A stretch of DNA of 12,570 nt. It comes from Planctomycetota bacterium (GTDB lineage: Bacteria > Planctomycetota > MHYJ01 > WSZJ01 > JACPWG01). How positions within the stretch are numbered: the first letter of the stretch is position 1; the number at the start of each line of letters is the position of its first letter. The stretch is from contig JACRIP010000479.1 in NCBI GenBank assembly GCA_016220045.1, positions 1-12,570 on the forward strand. The letters are read 5' to 3'. This document shows, in pieces, positions 1-7,054 of the stretch. Both the position numbers and the translations under genes were made by a program. The notes beneath the pieces were generated by a model. It saw only the letters and a list, made by a program, of their open reading frames with translations, was not told the DNA's origin and ran no database searches.

Positions 1-7
1 AGTCGAT

Positions 8-41
8 CAGTGGCCGGTGACCGGTGGCCAGTGGCCGGTTT
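8..41. repeat. Degenerate 7-bp tandem array, copy 1
   Basis: About five head-to-tail 7-bp units of the form CRGTGRC (CAGTGGC, CGGTGAC, CGGTGGC, CAGTGGC, then a partial CGGTT). The array lies at the left window edge with no gene visible around it. The same period and a closely related unit recur at 3814-3862. The stretch from here to the first gene (337) otherwise holds only the 8-bp array at 135-166 and a candidate promoter. I see no coding sequence in 1-336 on either strand. Confidence 0.75.
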
Positions 42-134
42 GAGAGCTGGCCCTGAACATCTCGCCAGGCAACACGTTGCGAACAGCGCCGCGCAACTTC
101 TTGAAAGGTATTCGAGATCTTCAGCAGTAGGGAT

Positions 135-166
135 CCAAACGCCCAAACGTCAAAACGCCTAAACGT
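135..166. repeat. Degenerate 8-bp tandem array, copy 1
   Basis: Four consecutive 8-bp units with an invariant AAAC core: CCAAACGC, CCAAACGT, CAAAACGC and CTAAACGT. They directly follow a GGATCC. The same 8-bp period, core and orientation return at 10989-11020 (again four units) and at 12383-12433. There are no unique spacers, so this is not a CRISPR array. Confidence 0.8.
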
Positions 167-256
167 CGCAGGCCATGGTCTGTCCCTCGACGTGATCATG
201 CTCCGGCATCAGGCAGTTGTCCAGTAGGTTTCCAATGGCGGCACCGCGCGCGGCGC

Positions 257-285
257 TTGCTTCCGCGGGCGCTCCGGGCTATAGT
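257..285 (+). promoter_or_regulatory. Candidate sigma-70-type promoter for the ketosynthase gene
   Basis: A -35-like TTGCTT (257-262) and a -10-like TATAGT (280-285) are separated by 17 nt. This would place the transcript start near 292 and leave a leader of about 45 nt that contains the AAGGAG ribosome binding site at 321-326. AT-rich hexamers are rare in this GC-rich DNA, which supports the call, but it rests on pattern matching alone. Confidence 0.45.
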
Positions 286-336
286 AGCGCGCCCCTGCCG
301 CCCGAGCAAGTCCGACCCGCAAGGAGAATCCGCCGC

Positions 337-1605
337 ATGTCCGAGCCCGCCGCCCGTCGCCGCGTCGTGATCACCGGGATCGGCGCGCTGTCGCCCAATG
401 GGCTCGGACGGGAGGCGTTCTGGTCGGCGACCCGGGCGGGACGCTCCGGCATCCGCCGCATCACCGCCTTCGACCCCGCCGAACTGCCGGTCCAGATCGC
501 GGGCGAACTGCCGGGCTTCGATCCCGCCCCCTGGATCAAGGCCAAGGACACCGAACACGTACCCCGGGTTGTCACCCTAGCCGTGGCCGCGGCCGGGGAA
601 GCGCTCGCGGACGCGGCGCTGCCGGTCGAGAGCATGGACCTGGCGGCGCGGCGCGAGATCGGGATCATCCTCGGCACCGGCGGCGGCGCGCTCGCCTTCA
701 CGGAACTGCAGTACCAGCGCTACTTCAACGCACAGGTGCGCAAGGCGAGCGTCTACTCGATCCCGAGCTCGACCCCGGGCACGCTCTCCAGCGAAGTCTC
801 GATGTGGTACGGGCTGAAGGGGATGTCGCACGTCATTTCGACCGGGTGCACGAGTTCGACCGACGCGCTCGGCTACGCGGCGCTGTCGATCGCGGCCGGG
901 CGGCTGCCGATCTACGTGGCGGGCGGCGTGGACGCGCCGCTGGCGCCCGGGATCATGGCCGGCTTCTGCATGATGCGGGTCCTGACCCCGGCCTGGAACG
1001 CCGCGCCCGAACGCGCCTCGCGCCCGTTCAGCGCCGACCGCAGCGGGTTCGTGCTCGCCGAGGGCGCGTGGCTTTTCGTGCTCGAGGAGCGGGAGCACGC
1101 GCGGGCGCGCGGGGCGCGGATTTACGCCGAAGTCGCGGGGTACGGCTCGACCTGCGACGCCTACCATCGGGTGCGGCTGGATGAGAGCGGCGAGGAACCG
1201 GCGCGCGCGATGGGGCTGGCCTGCGCCGACGCCGGGCTCGGAATCGGGGATATCCAGTATATCAACTGCCACGGGACCTCGACCGAGCTGAACGACCGGA
1301 TCGAGACGCGGGCGATCAAGCGTTTCCTGGGCGCGCGGGCGGCCGAGGTGCCCGCCTCCTCGACCAAGTCGCTGGTCGGGCATCCGCAGGGCGCGAGCGG
1401 CGCGCTGGGCGTGGCGGCCACCGTGCTCGGCATGCGCGACGGCGTGCTGCCGCCGACGATCAACCTCGACCGCGCCGATCCGGAATGCGACCTCGACTAC
1501 GTCCCGAACACGGCGCGCGCCAAGTCGATCGACGTCGCCCTGTGCAACTGCATCGGCTTCGGGTCCAAGAACTCGGCCCTGGTCATCCGGCGGAGTCCCG
1601 AGTAG
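337..1605 (+). CDS. Beta-ketoacyl-ACP synthase, FabF (KAS II) type
   Basis: 422 residues, the usual length for a KAS II enzyme. These enzymes condense malonyl-ACP with an acyl-ACP by decarboxylation. The full Cys-His-His triad is visible: Cys171 in STGCTSSTD, His312 in NCHGTSTELND and His349 in STKSLVGHPQGASG. The 37-residue spacing between the two histidines is as in E. coli FabF. The N-terminus reads VVITGIGALSPNG, standard for the family. The start at 337 is preferred over an in-frame ATG at 217 because AAGGAG lies 10 nt upstream and family homology begins here. The methyltransferase and FAD oxidoreductase genes follow on the same strand, and no ACP, FabG or FabD gene is nearby. This suggests a specialised ketosynthase in a lipid or polyketide cassette rather than the housekeeping FabF. 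A dedicated role is an inference; a second-copy fabF is the alternative. Confidence 0.93.
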   Translation: MSEPAARRRVVITGIGALSPNGLGREAFWSATRAGRSGIRRITAFDPAELPVQIAGELPGFDPAPWIKAKDTEHVPRVVTLAVAAAGEALADAALPVESMDLAARREIGIILGTGGGALAFTELQYQRYFNAQVRKASVYSIPSSTPGTLSSEVSMWYGLKGMSHVISTGCTSSTDALGYAALSIAAGRLPIYVAGGVDAPLAPGIMAGFCMMRVLTPAWNAAPERASRPFSADRSGFVLAEGAWLFVLEEREHARARGARIYAEVAGYGSTCDAYHRVRLDESGEEPARAMGLACADAGLGIGDIQYINCHGTSTELNDRIETRAIKRFLGARAAEVPASSTKSLVGHPQGASGALGVAATVLGMRDGVLPPTINLDRADPECDLDYVPNTARAKSIDVALCNCIGFGSKNSALVIRRSPE

Positions 1606-1609
1606 GCCT

Positions 1610-1760
1610 GGTTCAAAGCGGCCGCAAAACGCGCAAAACGGGGACACGATCCTGAATTCCAGCGACCTCCCCCGATGGTCGCATGCCCCCGCCGGGATTC
1701 AGGTCATGTCCCCGTTTTGCTCCCCCTGGGCGGGCAGGTAATGTCACCCCGCTTTGAACC
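1610..1760. repeat. Nested palindromic REP/MITE-like element
   Basis: Three nested inverted repeats fill the gap between the ketosynthase and methyltransferase genes. The outer arms are a perfect 12 bp: GGTTCAAAGCGG (1610-1621) against CCGCTTTGAACC (1749-1760). The inner arms are about 28 bp with roughly 25 matches: 1633-1660, starting GCAAAACGGGGACA, against the complement of 1694-1720. A 6-bp stem GCGACC/GGTCGC (1662-1667, 1677-1682) sits at the tip. GGGGACA-ended hairpins of this type are common in environmental genomes and are often linked to REP-associated (Y1/RAYT) transposases; that link is inferred here because no transposase is in the window. The transcribed hairpin could separate expression of the ketosynthase from the downstream pair. 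Confidence 0.8.
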
Positions 1761-1782
1761 CGGCCCCGAGTAGAGCGATTCC

Positions 1783-2601
1783 ATGGCCTTCTGGGTTCCC
1801 GACCGGCACGAGGGGGCAGAGATCCTCGACCGGTTCGACACCCCGTACGCGGAGTTGACGCGCTCGCTGCGCGACATCCGCGACGTCAACCGCTTCCTCG
1901 GCGGCACCAGCATCCTCCTGCGCGCGCTCACGCCGCTGCTCGCCGCCGCCGCTGGGCCGGGCGCGGGCGCCGGAACGCCGCCGCGCCGGCCGCTCTCCGT
2001 ACTCGACGTCGGCACCGGCTCGGCCGACAACCCCACGGCGATCGCCGACTGGGGGCGCGCGCGCGGCCTCGACCTGCGCGTCACCGGCCTCGACCTCGGC
2101 GCCGATACCCTGCGCTTCGCCCACGAATGCACCGCCGGCATCGCCGGCCTCTCCCTCGTCCGCGCCGACGCCCTGCGCCTCCCCTTCCGCACCGGCGCCT
2201 ACGACTTCGTTACCGCTTCCCTCTTCACCCACCACCTGACCTTCGCGCAGTTCGCCGCGCTCCTCCGGGAAATGGCGCGCGTCGCGGCGCGCGGCGTCCT
2301 GGTCAACGACCTCGTACGCGCCTGGGTGCCCTGGGTCTTCATCCGCGGCTGGACCCGGCTCTTCGCGCGCAGCCACGTCACCCGCTACGACGGCCCGGTT
2401 TCCGTGCTCAAGGGTTTCACCCGAAGCGAAATCGACGCCATCGCGGCGCGGTCGGGCGTGCCCGGCTGGGTCGCGCACTTCTACTTTCCCTACCGCTTTT
2501 GCCTGATCGGGCAGGCCGCCGGCGACGGCTCGGGCGCGGGCGGCGACGGGGCGGCCGGGGGCGGCGGCGCAGGAGGGGGCGGCAATGGTCGAGCGTTGTG
2601 A
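1783..2601 (+). CDS. Class I SAM-dependent methyltransferase
   Basis: 272 residues with a Rossmann-type methyltransferase core: motif I LDVGTGSADNP at residues 74-84, an acidic SAM-ribose residue in GLDLG (Asp104), and ADALRLPF at 128-135. The later segment NDLVRAW followed by RYDGPVSVLKGFT resembles methyltransferases that sit beside FAD-dependent oxidoreductases in type III polyketide or ketosynthase clusters, where they methylate a lipid or polyketide hydroxyl; the substrate here is unknown. The C-terminus (about 246-272) is a glycine-rich low-complexity tail whose DNA also carries the GGAGGGGG ribosome binding site of the next gene, which it overlaps by 17 nt. Its own ribosome binding site is weak, with only a TAGAG before the ATG. 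The palindromic element at 1610-1760 lies just upstream. Confidence 0.85.
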   Translation: MAFWVPDRHEGAEILDRFDTPYAELTRSLRDIRDVNRFLGGTSILLRALTPLLAAAAGPGAGAGTPPRRPLSVLDVGTGSADNPTAIADWGRARGLDLRVTGLDLGADTLRFAHECTAGIAGLSLVRADALRLPFRTGAYDFVTASLFTHHLTFAQFAALLREMARVAARGVLVNDLVRAWVPWVFIRGWTRLFARSHVTRYDGPVSVLKGFTRSEIDAIAARSGVPGWVAHFYFPYRFCLIGQAAGDGSGAGGDGAAGGGGAGGGGNGRAL

Positions 2602-3802
2602 CGTGCTGGTGATCGGCGCGGGGCCGGCGGGAGCGGCGGCCGCGTGCGCGCTGGCGCGCGTCGGGCTCGCCGTGCGGGTGCTGGAGAAGGCGGCCTTTCC
2701 GCGGCCCAAGCTCTGCGGTGAGTTCCTGAGTCCGGAAGCGCGCGCGCCGCTGGCCCGGCTCGGGGCGCTCGCCCCGCTCATCGCCGCCGGCGCCCCGGCC
2801 GTGACCGGCGTGCTCTTCTCGGACCCGCGCGGCCGCTGCCTCGCCGTCGATTTCGCCGACGTCGCCGGAGTGCGCGACGCCGGCCTCGGCGTGCGCCGCA
2901 CGGTGATGGACGCGCTCCTCGTGGACTGCGCGCGCGCCGCGGGCGCGACCGTGCGCGAGGAGTTCGCGGTCACGGCGATCACGGGCGAACCCGGGGCGCT
3001 TCTCGTCCGGGGACATGCCGTAGGTGGCGCGGCGGGCGGCGGCGCCCCGCCCGACGCGGCCAGCGCCCCCGGCGCGGCCCGGGCCGCCGGGGACGGGGAA
3101 GAGACCTTCGCGGCGCGCGTCGTGCTCGGCGCCGACGGCCGCTACTCGATGTGCACGGTGGACCGCGACCTGGCGCGGGGTGCGGCGGCGCGGCACTTCG
3201 GCATCAAGGCGCACTTCCGCGGCGCGCGCGACCTCGCCGGGCGCGTCGAGATTCAGGTGTTCCCCGGCGGCTACGGCGGACTGGTCGCGGTCGATGGGGG
3301 AGGCACGAACGCCTGTTTCCTGGTCGAAGCGGCGGCGCTGAAGTCGTCGCGCGGCGACCTGGATCGGGTGCTGGCCGAGGTGGTGTGCGCGAATCCCGCG
3401 ATGCGCGAGCGGATGAACGGGGCGGAGCGCACGGACGAGTGGATTTCGACCGGGCCGTTGGCGTACGTGGCGGCGCGGCGGCCGTTGCCGGGCACGCTCC
3501 TGGTCGGCGATGCGGCGGGATTCATCGATCCGCTGACCGGGGACGGGATGGCGATGGCGCTGCGCGGAGCGGAATTGGTGACGCGCTACGCGGCGGCGGC
3601 GGCGCGCGCGGGCGGGGTGACGCCGGAGATCGCGGCCGCCTATGAAGCGGAGCGGCGGAGCGAGTTTCGGCGGCGGCTGCTGGTCGCGCGGCTTTTGCGC
3701 CACGTCACGACGCGGCCGCGCGCCGCGCGCGTGGTGATCCCGGCGCTGGCGCGGGCGCCGCGGCTCGCGCGCTTCCTGGTCGGGGCGACGCGCCGGCCGT
3801 GA
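2585..3802 (+). CDS. FAD-dependent oxidoreductase, geranylgeranyl-reductase type
   Basis: 405 residues. The N-terminal dinucleotide-binding fold has GAGPAG at residues 11-16 and an acidic ribose-binding Glu in VLEKA. LCGEFLSP (43-50) is typical of geranylgeranyl-reductase-like flavoproteins. GADGRYS lies at 182-188, and the second FAD motif GDAAGFIDPLTGDG at 308-321. Members reduce isoprenoid double bonds or hydroxylate and halogenate polyketides; the reaction here cannot be fixed from sequence. Residues 145-172 are an Ala/Gly/Pro-rich insertion of low complexity, probably a surface loop. The gene overlaps the methyltransferase by 17 nt and has a strong GGAGG site inside that gene, so the two are translationally coupled. 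There is no transmembrane segment. A 7-bp repeat array starts 12 nt after the stop codon. Confidence 0.87.
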   Translation: MVERCDVLVIGAGPAGAAAACALARVGLAVRVLEKAAFPRPKLCGEFLSPEARAPLARLGALAPLIAAGAPAVTGVLFSDPRGRCLAVDFADVAGVRDAGLGVRRTVMDALLVDCARAAGATVREEFAVTAITGEPGALLVRGHAVGGAAGGGAPPDAASAPGAARAAGDGEETFAARVVLGADGRYSMCTVDRDLARGAAARHFGIKAHFRGARDLAGRVEIQVFPGGYGGLVAVDGGGTNACFLVEAAALKSSRGDLDRVLAEVVCANPAMRERMNGAERTDEWISTGPLAYVAARRPLPGTLLVGDAAGFIDPLTGDGMAMALRGAELVTRYAAAAARAGGVTPEIAAAYEAERRSEFRRRLLVARLLRHVTTRPRAARVVIPALARAPRLARFLVGATRRP

Positions 3803-3813
3803 CGCGCGGGGGA

Positions 3814-3862
3814 CGGTGGCCGGTGGACGGTGGGCAGTGGTCGGTGGACGGTGACGAATGGA
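3814..3862. repeat. Degenerate 7-bp tandem array, copy 2
   Basis: Seven consecutive 7-bp units, mainly CGGTGGN (CGGTGGC, CGGTGGA, CGGTGGG, CAGTGGT, CGGTGGA, CGGTGAC, GAATGGA). The array starts 12 nt downstream of the FAD oxidoreductase stop codon. Its unit is nearly that of the array at 8-41. Any reading frame through it is a by-product of the repeat. Confidence 0.8.
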
Positions 3863-3930
3863 TCCCTGCTGCGGAGAAGCGTGAAACCCGGTCCGGAATT
3901 CAGCACGCCGTAGGCACCCAAGCACCCGAG

Positions 3931-3966
3931 TCGGGCTTGCGCCCGAGGTGGATGGTGGTCAATAAT
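3931..3966 (+). promoter_or_regulatory. Hairpin and weak candidate promoter upstream of the 955-residue gene
   Basis: TCGGGC (3931-3936) and GCCCGA (3941-3946) form a 6-bp stem with a TTGC loop. A TTGCGC (3937-3942) lies 18 nt before AATAAT (3961-3966), a possible weak -35/-10 pair. The rest of the 199-nt gap 3803-4001 contains the 7-bp array and no gene. Confidence 0.25.
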
Positions 3967-4001
3967 CGGTGGGACGGGATAGCAATTCACGGAGGCAAGG
4001 C

Positions 4002-6869
4002 ATGAACCGGGCGGACGACATCCTGCTGGCACGGCTGGCAGAGCAGGCGCACTACCTGACGCCCTCGCAGCTTGACCGGCTCCTCCAGGAATTGGCACAG
4101 GGCACGCCACGGGGGATGCCGGACCTCCTCCTCGAGCGCGGGCTGGTGACGCGAGAGCAGTTGGATGACCTCCTGCGCCGACAGGCCGCCACCCTCGGCC
4201 GTCCCACGCCCTCCCCCGCGGCTTCGCCCAAGGACAGCCTGCTCGGCGCCGAAGCCGTCCGTCGCGGGTGGATGACCGCGGAGAGCTTGAGCTCGGCGCT
4301 CCAGCTCCAGGCCCGGCGGTCCGCCCAGGGCACTCCCACGCGCCTGGGCGAAGTCCTCGTGGAGCTGGGGCTCCTGGCGCCCGGCCAGGTGCAGCGGATT
4401 CTCGCCACCCAAGGCAAGCGGCTCTTCGCCTGTGCGCCGTGCAGCAAGCAGTTCAACGTCGCGGGCGCCGCCGAGGGCGCGAGCGTGCGCTGTCCCAAGT
4501 GCCAGAGTCCCATGACGCCGGTGACCGAGGCCCGGCGCGTGGACGCCGCCGGCACGGCGTTCTTTCCCGCCCTCGGTTCCCACCCGCCCGCCCCGCCGGC
4601 GAACGAGCCGGGCGCCGCGTCCGCGCCGGCGCGGCTGCCGACGCCCGCTCGCCCCGTTCCCGCGGATGACCCGATGGCGGGGCTCCACACCGCGCCCCTC
4701 CCGGACCTGGGTAATAACCCTAGTTCCGCGCCGGCCCGGACGCCGCTGCGGAGCGGCGAGGCGACCGGGACGCGAGGACGGCATGACCGCGTCGGGAGTG
4801 CGGCCGTGGCGCCGCCCGGGATTCCCTGGGCCGTGGTCGGAGGACTCGCCTGCGCCGTGGCGCTCGGCATCGGCGGCATCGGCTGGTGGCGCGCGCGCAG
4901 CCAGGAGGAGGCCGCCCGCGTCGCGGCCCACGCCCTGGCCCGGGAGTACGCGCGGTTGGAGCAGGATGCCGCGGGGCCGACTCCCGACCTGGCCGCCTTT
5001 GGGGCCGCCTGCGCGGCGTTCGTGGCGCGCGCAGGCGCCTCGCCGCTCGCCGAGCAGGCGCGGCAGTTGCCGGCACAGGCGCGGCGCGCGGAGGCCCGGC
5101 GGCACATCGCGGGCCTGGAGGCCGCGCTCGGACCCCTCCTGGGCGAGCGGAAATTCGCCGCCGCCGACGCGCTCCTGGCCGGCTTCCCGCCCGACCTCGA
5201 TCCCGAGGGCGAGCTCTTCCCGGAGCGCGACCGGCTCGCCGCCCTGCTCCTCCGGGAGGAGGATCAGGCCTTCGCCGTAGAGAGCGCGGCGGCGCTCGGC
5301 CTGGCGGACGCGGGCAAGTTCGACGAAGCCACCGCGCGCGTGGAGGAGACGCGCGCCTGGGAGGTGGCGCGCCTGGACCCGGCGCGCGAGCAGGCGCTGG
5401 CCGAGATTGCGCAGCGGAAGGCGCTGGCGGAGGCACAAGCGGGGGTGGCGGCGAACGCGGCGGACGCCTGCGAACGGATTCTGGCCGACGTCGATGCGCT
5501 CGCGGCGGCGGGCCGCTGGGAGGAGGCGATCGCCCGCTGCGACCGGGTGCCCCCGGAGGCGGCGGGGACCGCGGCCGGACAGCGGGTGCAGGCGCGCAAG
5601 CTCGCCCTACAGGCCGAGCTCCGGGCGCGCACGGCCCCAGCCGCGGTGCCGGTGCTCCCGCCCCCCGGCGTCACGCCGGTCGCGGGGCAACTGGCCCCGG
5701 AATTCAAGACCAAGGACTTCATGGGACGGTCCTTCGGGCTGGGCGAGCACCGGGGCAAGGTCGTCCTGCTCACCTTCTGGTCGACCGCCTCCGCGAACTT
5801 CGCGCAGGAGGCGGCCGGCTTCGCGCGCGCGGCCGGGGCGCTGCGGAACGAGGGGCTGGTGCTCCTCGGGGTAAGCCTGGATACGGACCGGGAGGCGCTG
5901 CTGCGCTTCGTCATGAAGAACGGGATGAACTGGCCGCAGTACTTCGATGCGCTGGGGCCGGCCCATGAGGTGGCCGCGCTCTACGGGATTCACGAGGTTC
6001 CGGTCCACCTTCTCGTGGATGCCGCGGGTGTCGTGCGGCGCGTCGAGCGCTCGGGTCTGGAGGCGCTCGGCGGCGTGCGCGGGCTGCTGGCCGCCGCCGG
6101 GCCGCCGGAGGAGGCCGCAGGACGCGGAGGCGCGGGCGCGCCCACCGTGGCCGCCGCGTCGAAACTCGTGAAGTGTCGGACCTGCCTGGGGACCGGAGTA
6201 CGGGAAAAACCCTGCGCGGCCTGCGACGAGGCGGGCGGGATCGCCTGTCCGGTGTGTCCGGACCCCGGCTTCCCGGTCTGCTCCAACTGTGTCGGGACGG
6301 GGATCCTGCGACGCGGGGGCACCGGGTCGATGACGCGGCGGTGTCTGGTCTGCAATGTCACCGGGCGGATCACCTGCCCGTGGTGCAAGGGCACGCGCCG
6401 CGCGCAGGACCCGGTGTGCGACGGCACGCGGAAGATCACGGACACCTGCTCGGCGTGCCAGGGCATGGGGTTCCGCCTGGAGGGTGCGCCGGTGCCCGTC
6501 GCCTTGTGCGCCGTGTGCAGCGGGCGCCGTGCGGTTACCTGTCCGCGCTGTGCCGGGAGCCGGAGCGTCACGGTCTCCTGCCCGACGTGCCTGCGGGGGA
6601 GTATCCCCTGCAAGACCTGCCGCGGCAAGTGGCGCGTGGTCTGTCTCGGCTGCAGGGGAGACGGCAAGACCGACATCATGAGTTCGACGCGCACGGCCTA
6701 CGCGTCCCTTATCTGCAGGGGCTGCGACGGCGTCGGCTTCAAGCCGTGCCCGGACTGCAAGAACGCGGAGTCGACCTGTGCGGCGTGCTACGGCACCTCC
6801 CGGATCACGCAGCCCTGTCCCCAATGCGCCGGCACGGCCGAGGTGCCCTGTATCGTCTGTCGTCCGTAG
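4002..6869 (+). CDS. Multidomain membrane protein: N-terminal repeats, zinc ribbon, TM, Cys-less redoxin, CxxC array
   Basis: 955 residues. The start at 4002 follows a GGAGG at 3991-3995; an in-frame ATG at 3969 lacks one. Domains in order are as follows. Two helical repeats (about 1-140, with MPDLLLERGLVTREQLDDLL and LGEVLVELGLLAPGQVQRIL) resemble the N-terminal domain of type II secretion or type IV pilus ATPases. A zinc ribbon follows (C144, C147, C164, C167), then a Pro/Ala linker and one transmembrane helix at about 274-298. Next comes an Ala/Arg/Glu-rich helical stretch to about 555 and an AhpC/TlpA-like redoxin fold at about 556-710. The C-terminal array of 17 intact CxxC motifs plus one DPVC (D803, C806) spans 725-955 and resembles repeated DnaJ zinc fingers. 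The redoxin lacks both active cysteines: FWSTASANF at 592-600 puts Ser597 and Phe600 where CxxC belongs. Function unknown; a scaffold or metal-binding sensor is plausible. Confidence 0.9.
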   Translation: MNRADDILLARLAEQAHYLTPSQLDRLLQELAQGTPRGMPDLLLERGLVTREQLDDLLRRQAATLGRPTPSPAASPKDSLLGAEAVRRGWMTAESLSSALQLQARRSAQGTPTRLGEVLVELGLLAPGQVQRILATQGKRLFACAPCSKQFNVAGAAEGASVRCPKCQSPMTPVTEARRVDAAGTAFFPALGSHPPAPPANEPGAASAPARLPTPARPVPADDPMAGLHTAPLPDLGNNPSSAPARTPLRSGEATGTRGRHDRVGSAAVAPPGIPWAVVGGLACAVALGIGGIGWWRARSQEEAARVAAHALAREYARLEQDAAGPTPDLAAFGAACAAFVARAGASPLAEQARQLPAQARRAEARRHIAGLEAALGPLLGERKFAAADALLAGFPPDLDPEGELFPERDRLAALLLREEDQAFAVESAAALGLADAGKFDEATARVEETRAWEVARLDPAREQALAEIAQRKALAEAQAGVAANAADACERILADVDALAAAGRWEEAIARCDRVPPEAAGTAAGQRVQARKLALQAELRARTAPAAVPVLPPPGVTPVAGQLAPEFKTKDFMGRSFGLGEHRGKVVLLTFWSTASANFAQEAAGFARAAGALRNEGLVLLGVSLDTDREALLRFVMKNGMNWPQYFDALGPAHEVAALYGIHEVPVHLLVDAAGVVRRVERSGLEALGGVRGLLAAAGPPEEAAGRGGAGAPTVAAASKLVKCRTCLGTGVREKPCAACDEAGGIACPVCPDPGFPVCSNCVGTGILRRGGTGSMTRRCLVCNVTGRITCPWCKGTRRAQDPVCDGTRKITDTCSACQGMGFRLEGAPVPVALCAVCSGRRAVTCPRCAGSRSVTVSCPTCLRGSIPCKTCRGKWRVVCLGCRGDGKTDIMSSTRTAYASLICRGCDGVGFKPCPDCKNAESTCAACYGTSRITQPCPQCAGTAEVPCIVCRP

Positions 6870-7054
6870 CCGCGAGTCGGCGCGGGCGGCGGCGGGCGGA
6901 GCGCGGAGCGGCCCGGCCTGCGCCTGTACCGGATACGCGAATGACCGCAGGCCCGGCGCCGGCCGCGGATGCCCACCCGGAATCTCTCGCCGCGATGCGG
7001 CGCCCCCGGTAGAATCGTCGGCGGTCTCGGGACTCTTGGCGAAGGAGGCTGGAG

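Noticed and set aside
76..97. GTTGCG/CGCAAC inverted repeat near the left edge
   Set aside because: Only a 6-bp stem with a 10-nt loop and no associated gene end; not distinguishable from chance.
135..166. CRISPR-like array
   Set aside because: Units are 7-8 bp and contiguous with no unique spacers, and no cas gene is present.
217..336. N-terminal extension of the ketosynthase to an ATG at 217
   Set aside because: It would include the candidate promoter at 257-285, lacks a ribosome binding site, and does not resemble the family; the ATG at 337 has AAGGAG upstream.
3799..4005. 68-codon open frame downstream of the FAD oxidoreductase
   Set aside because: Most of its first part is the 7-bp tandem array translated; it has no ribosome binding site and its end overlaps the start of the real next gene.
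3987..5438. Long minus-strand open frame (483 codons) opposite the 955-residue gene
   Set aside because: High-GC antisense shadow: Arg/Gly/Ala-rich with no domain, while the plus-strand frame has clear domains.
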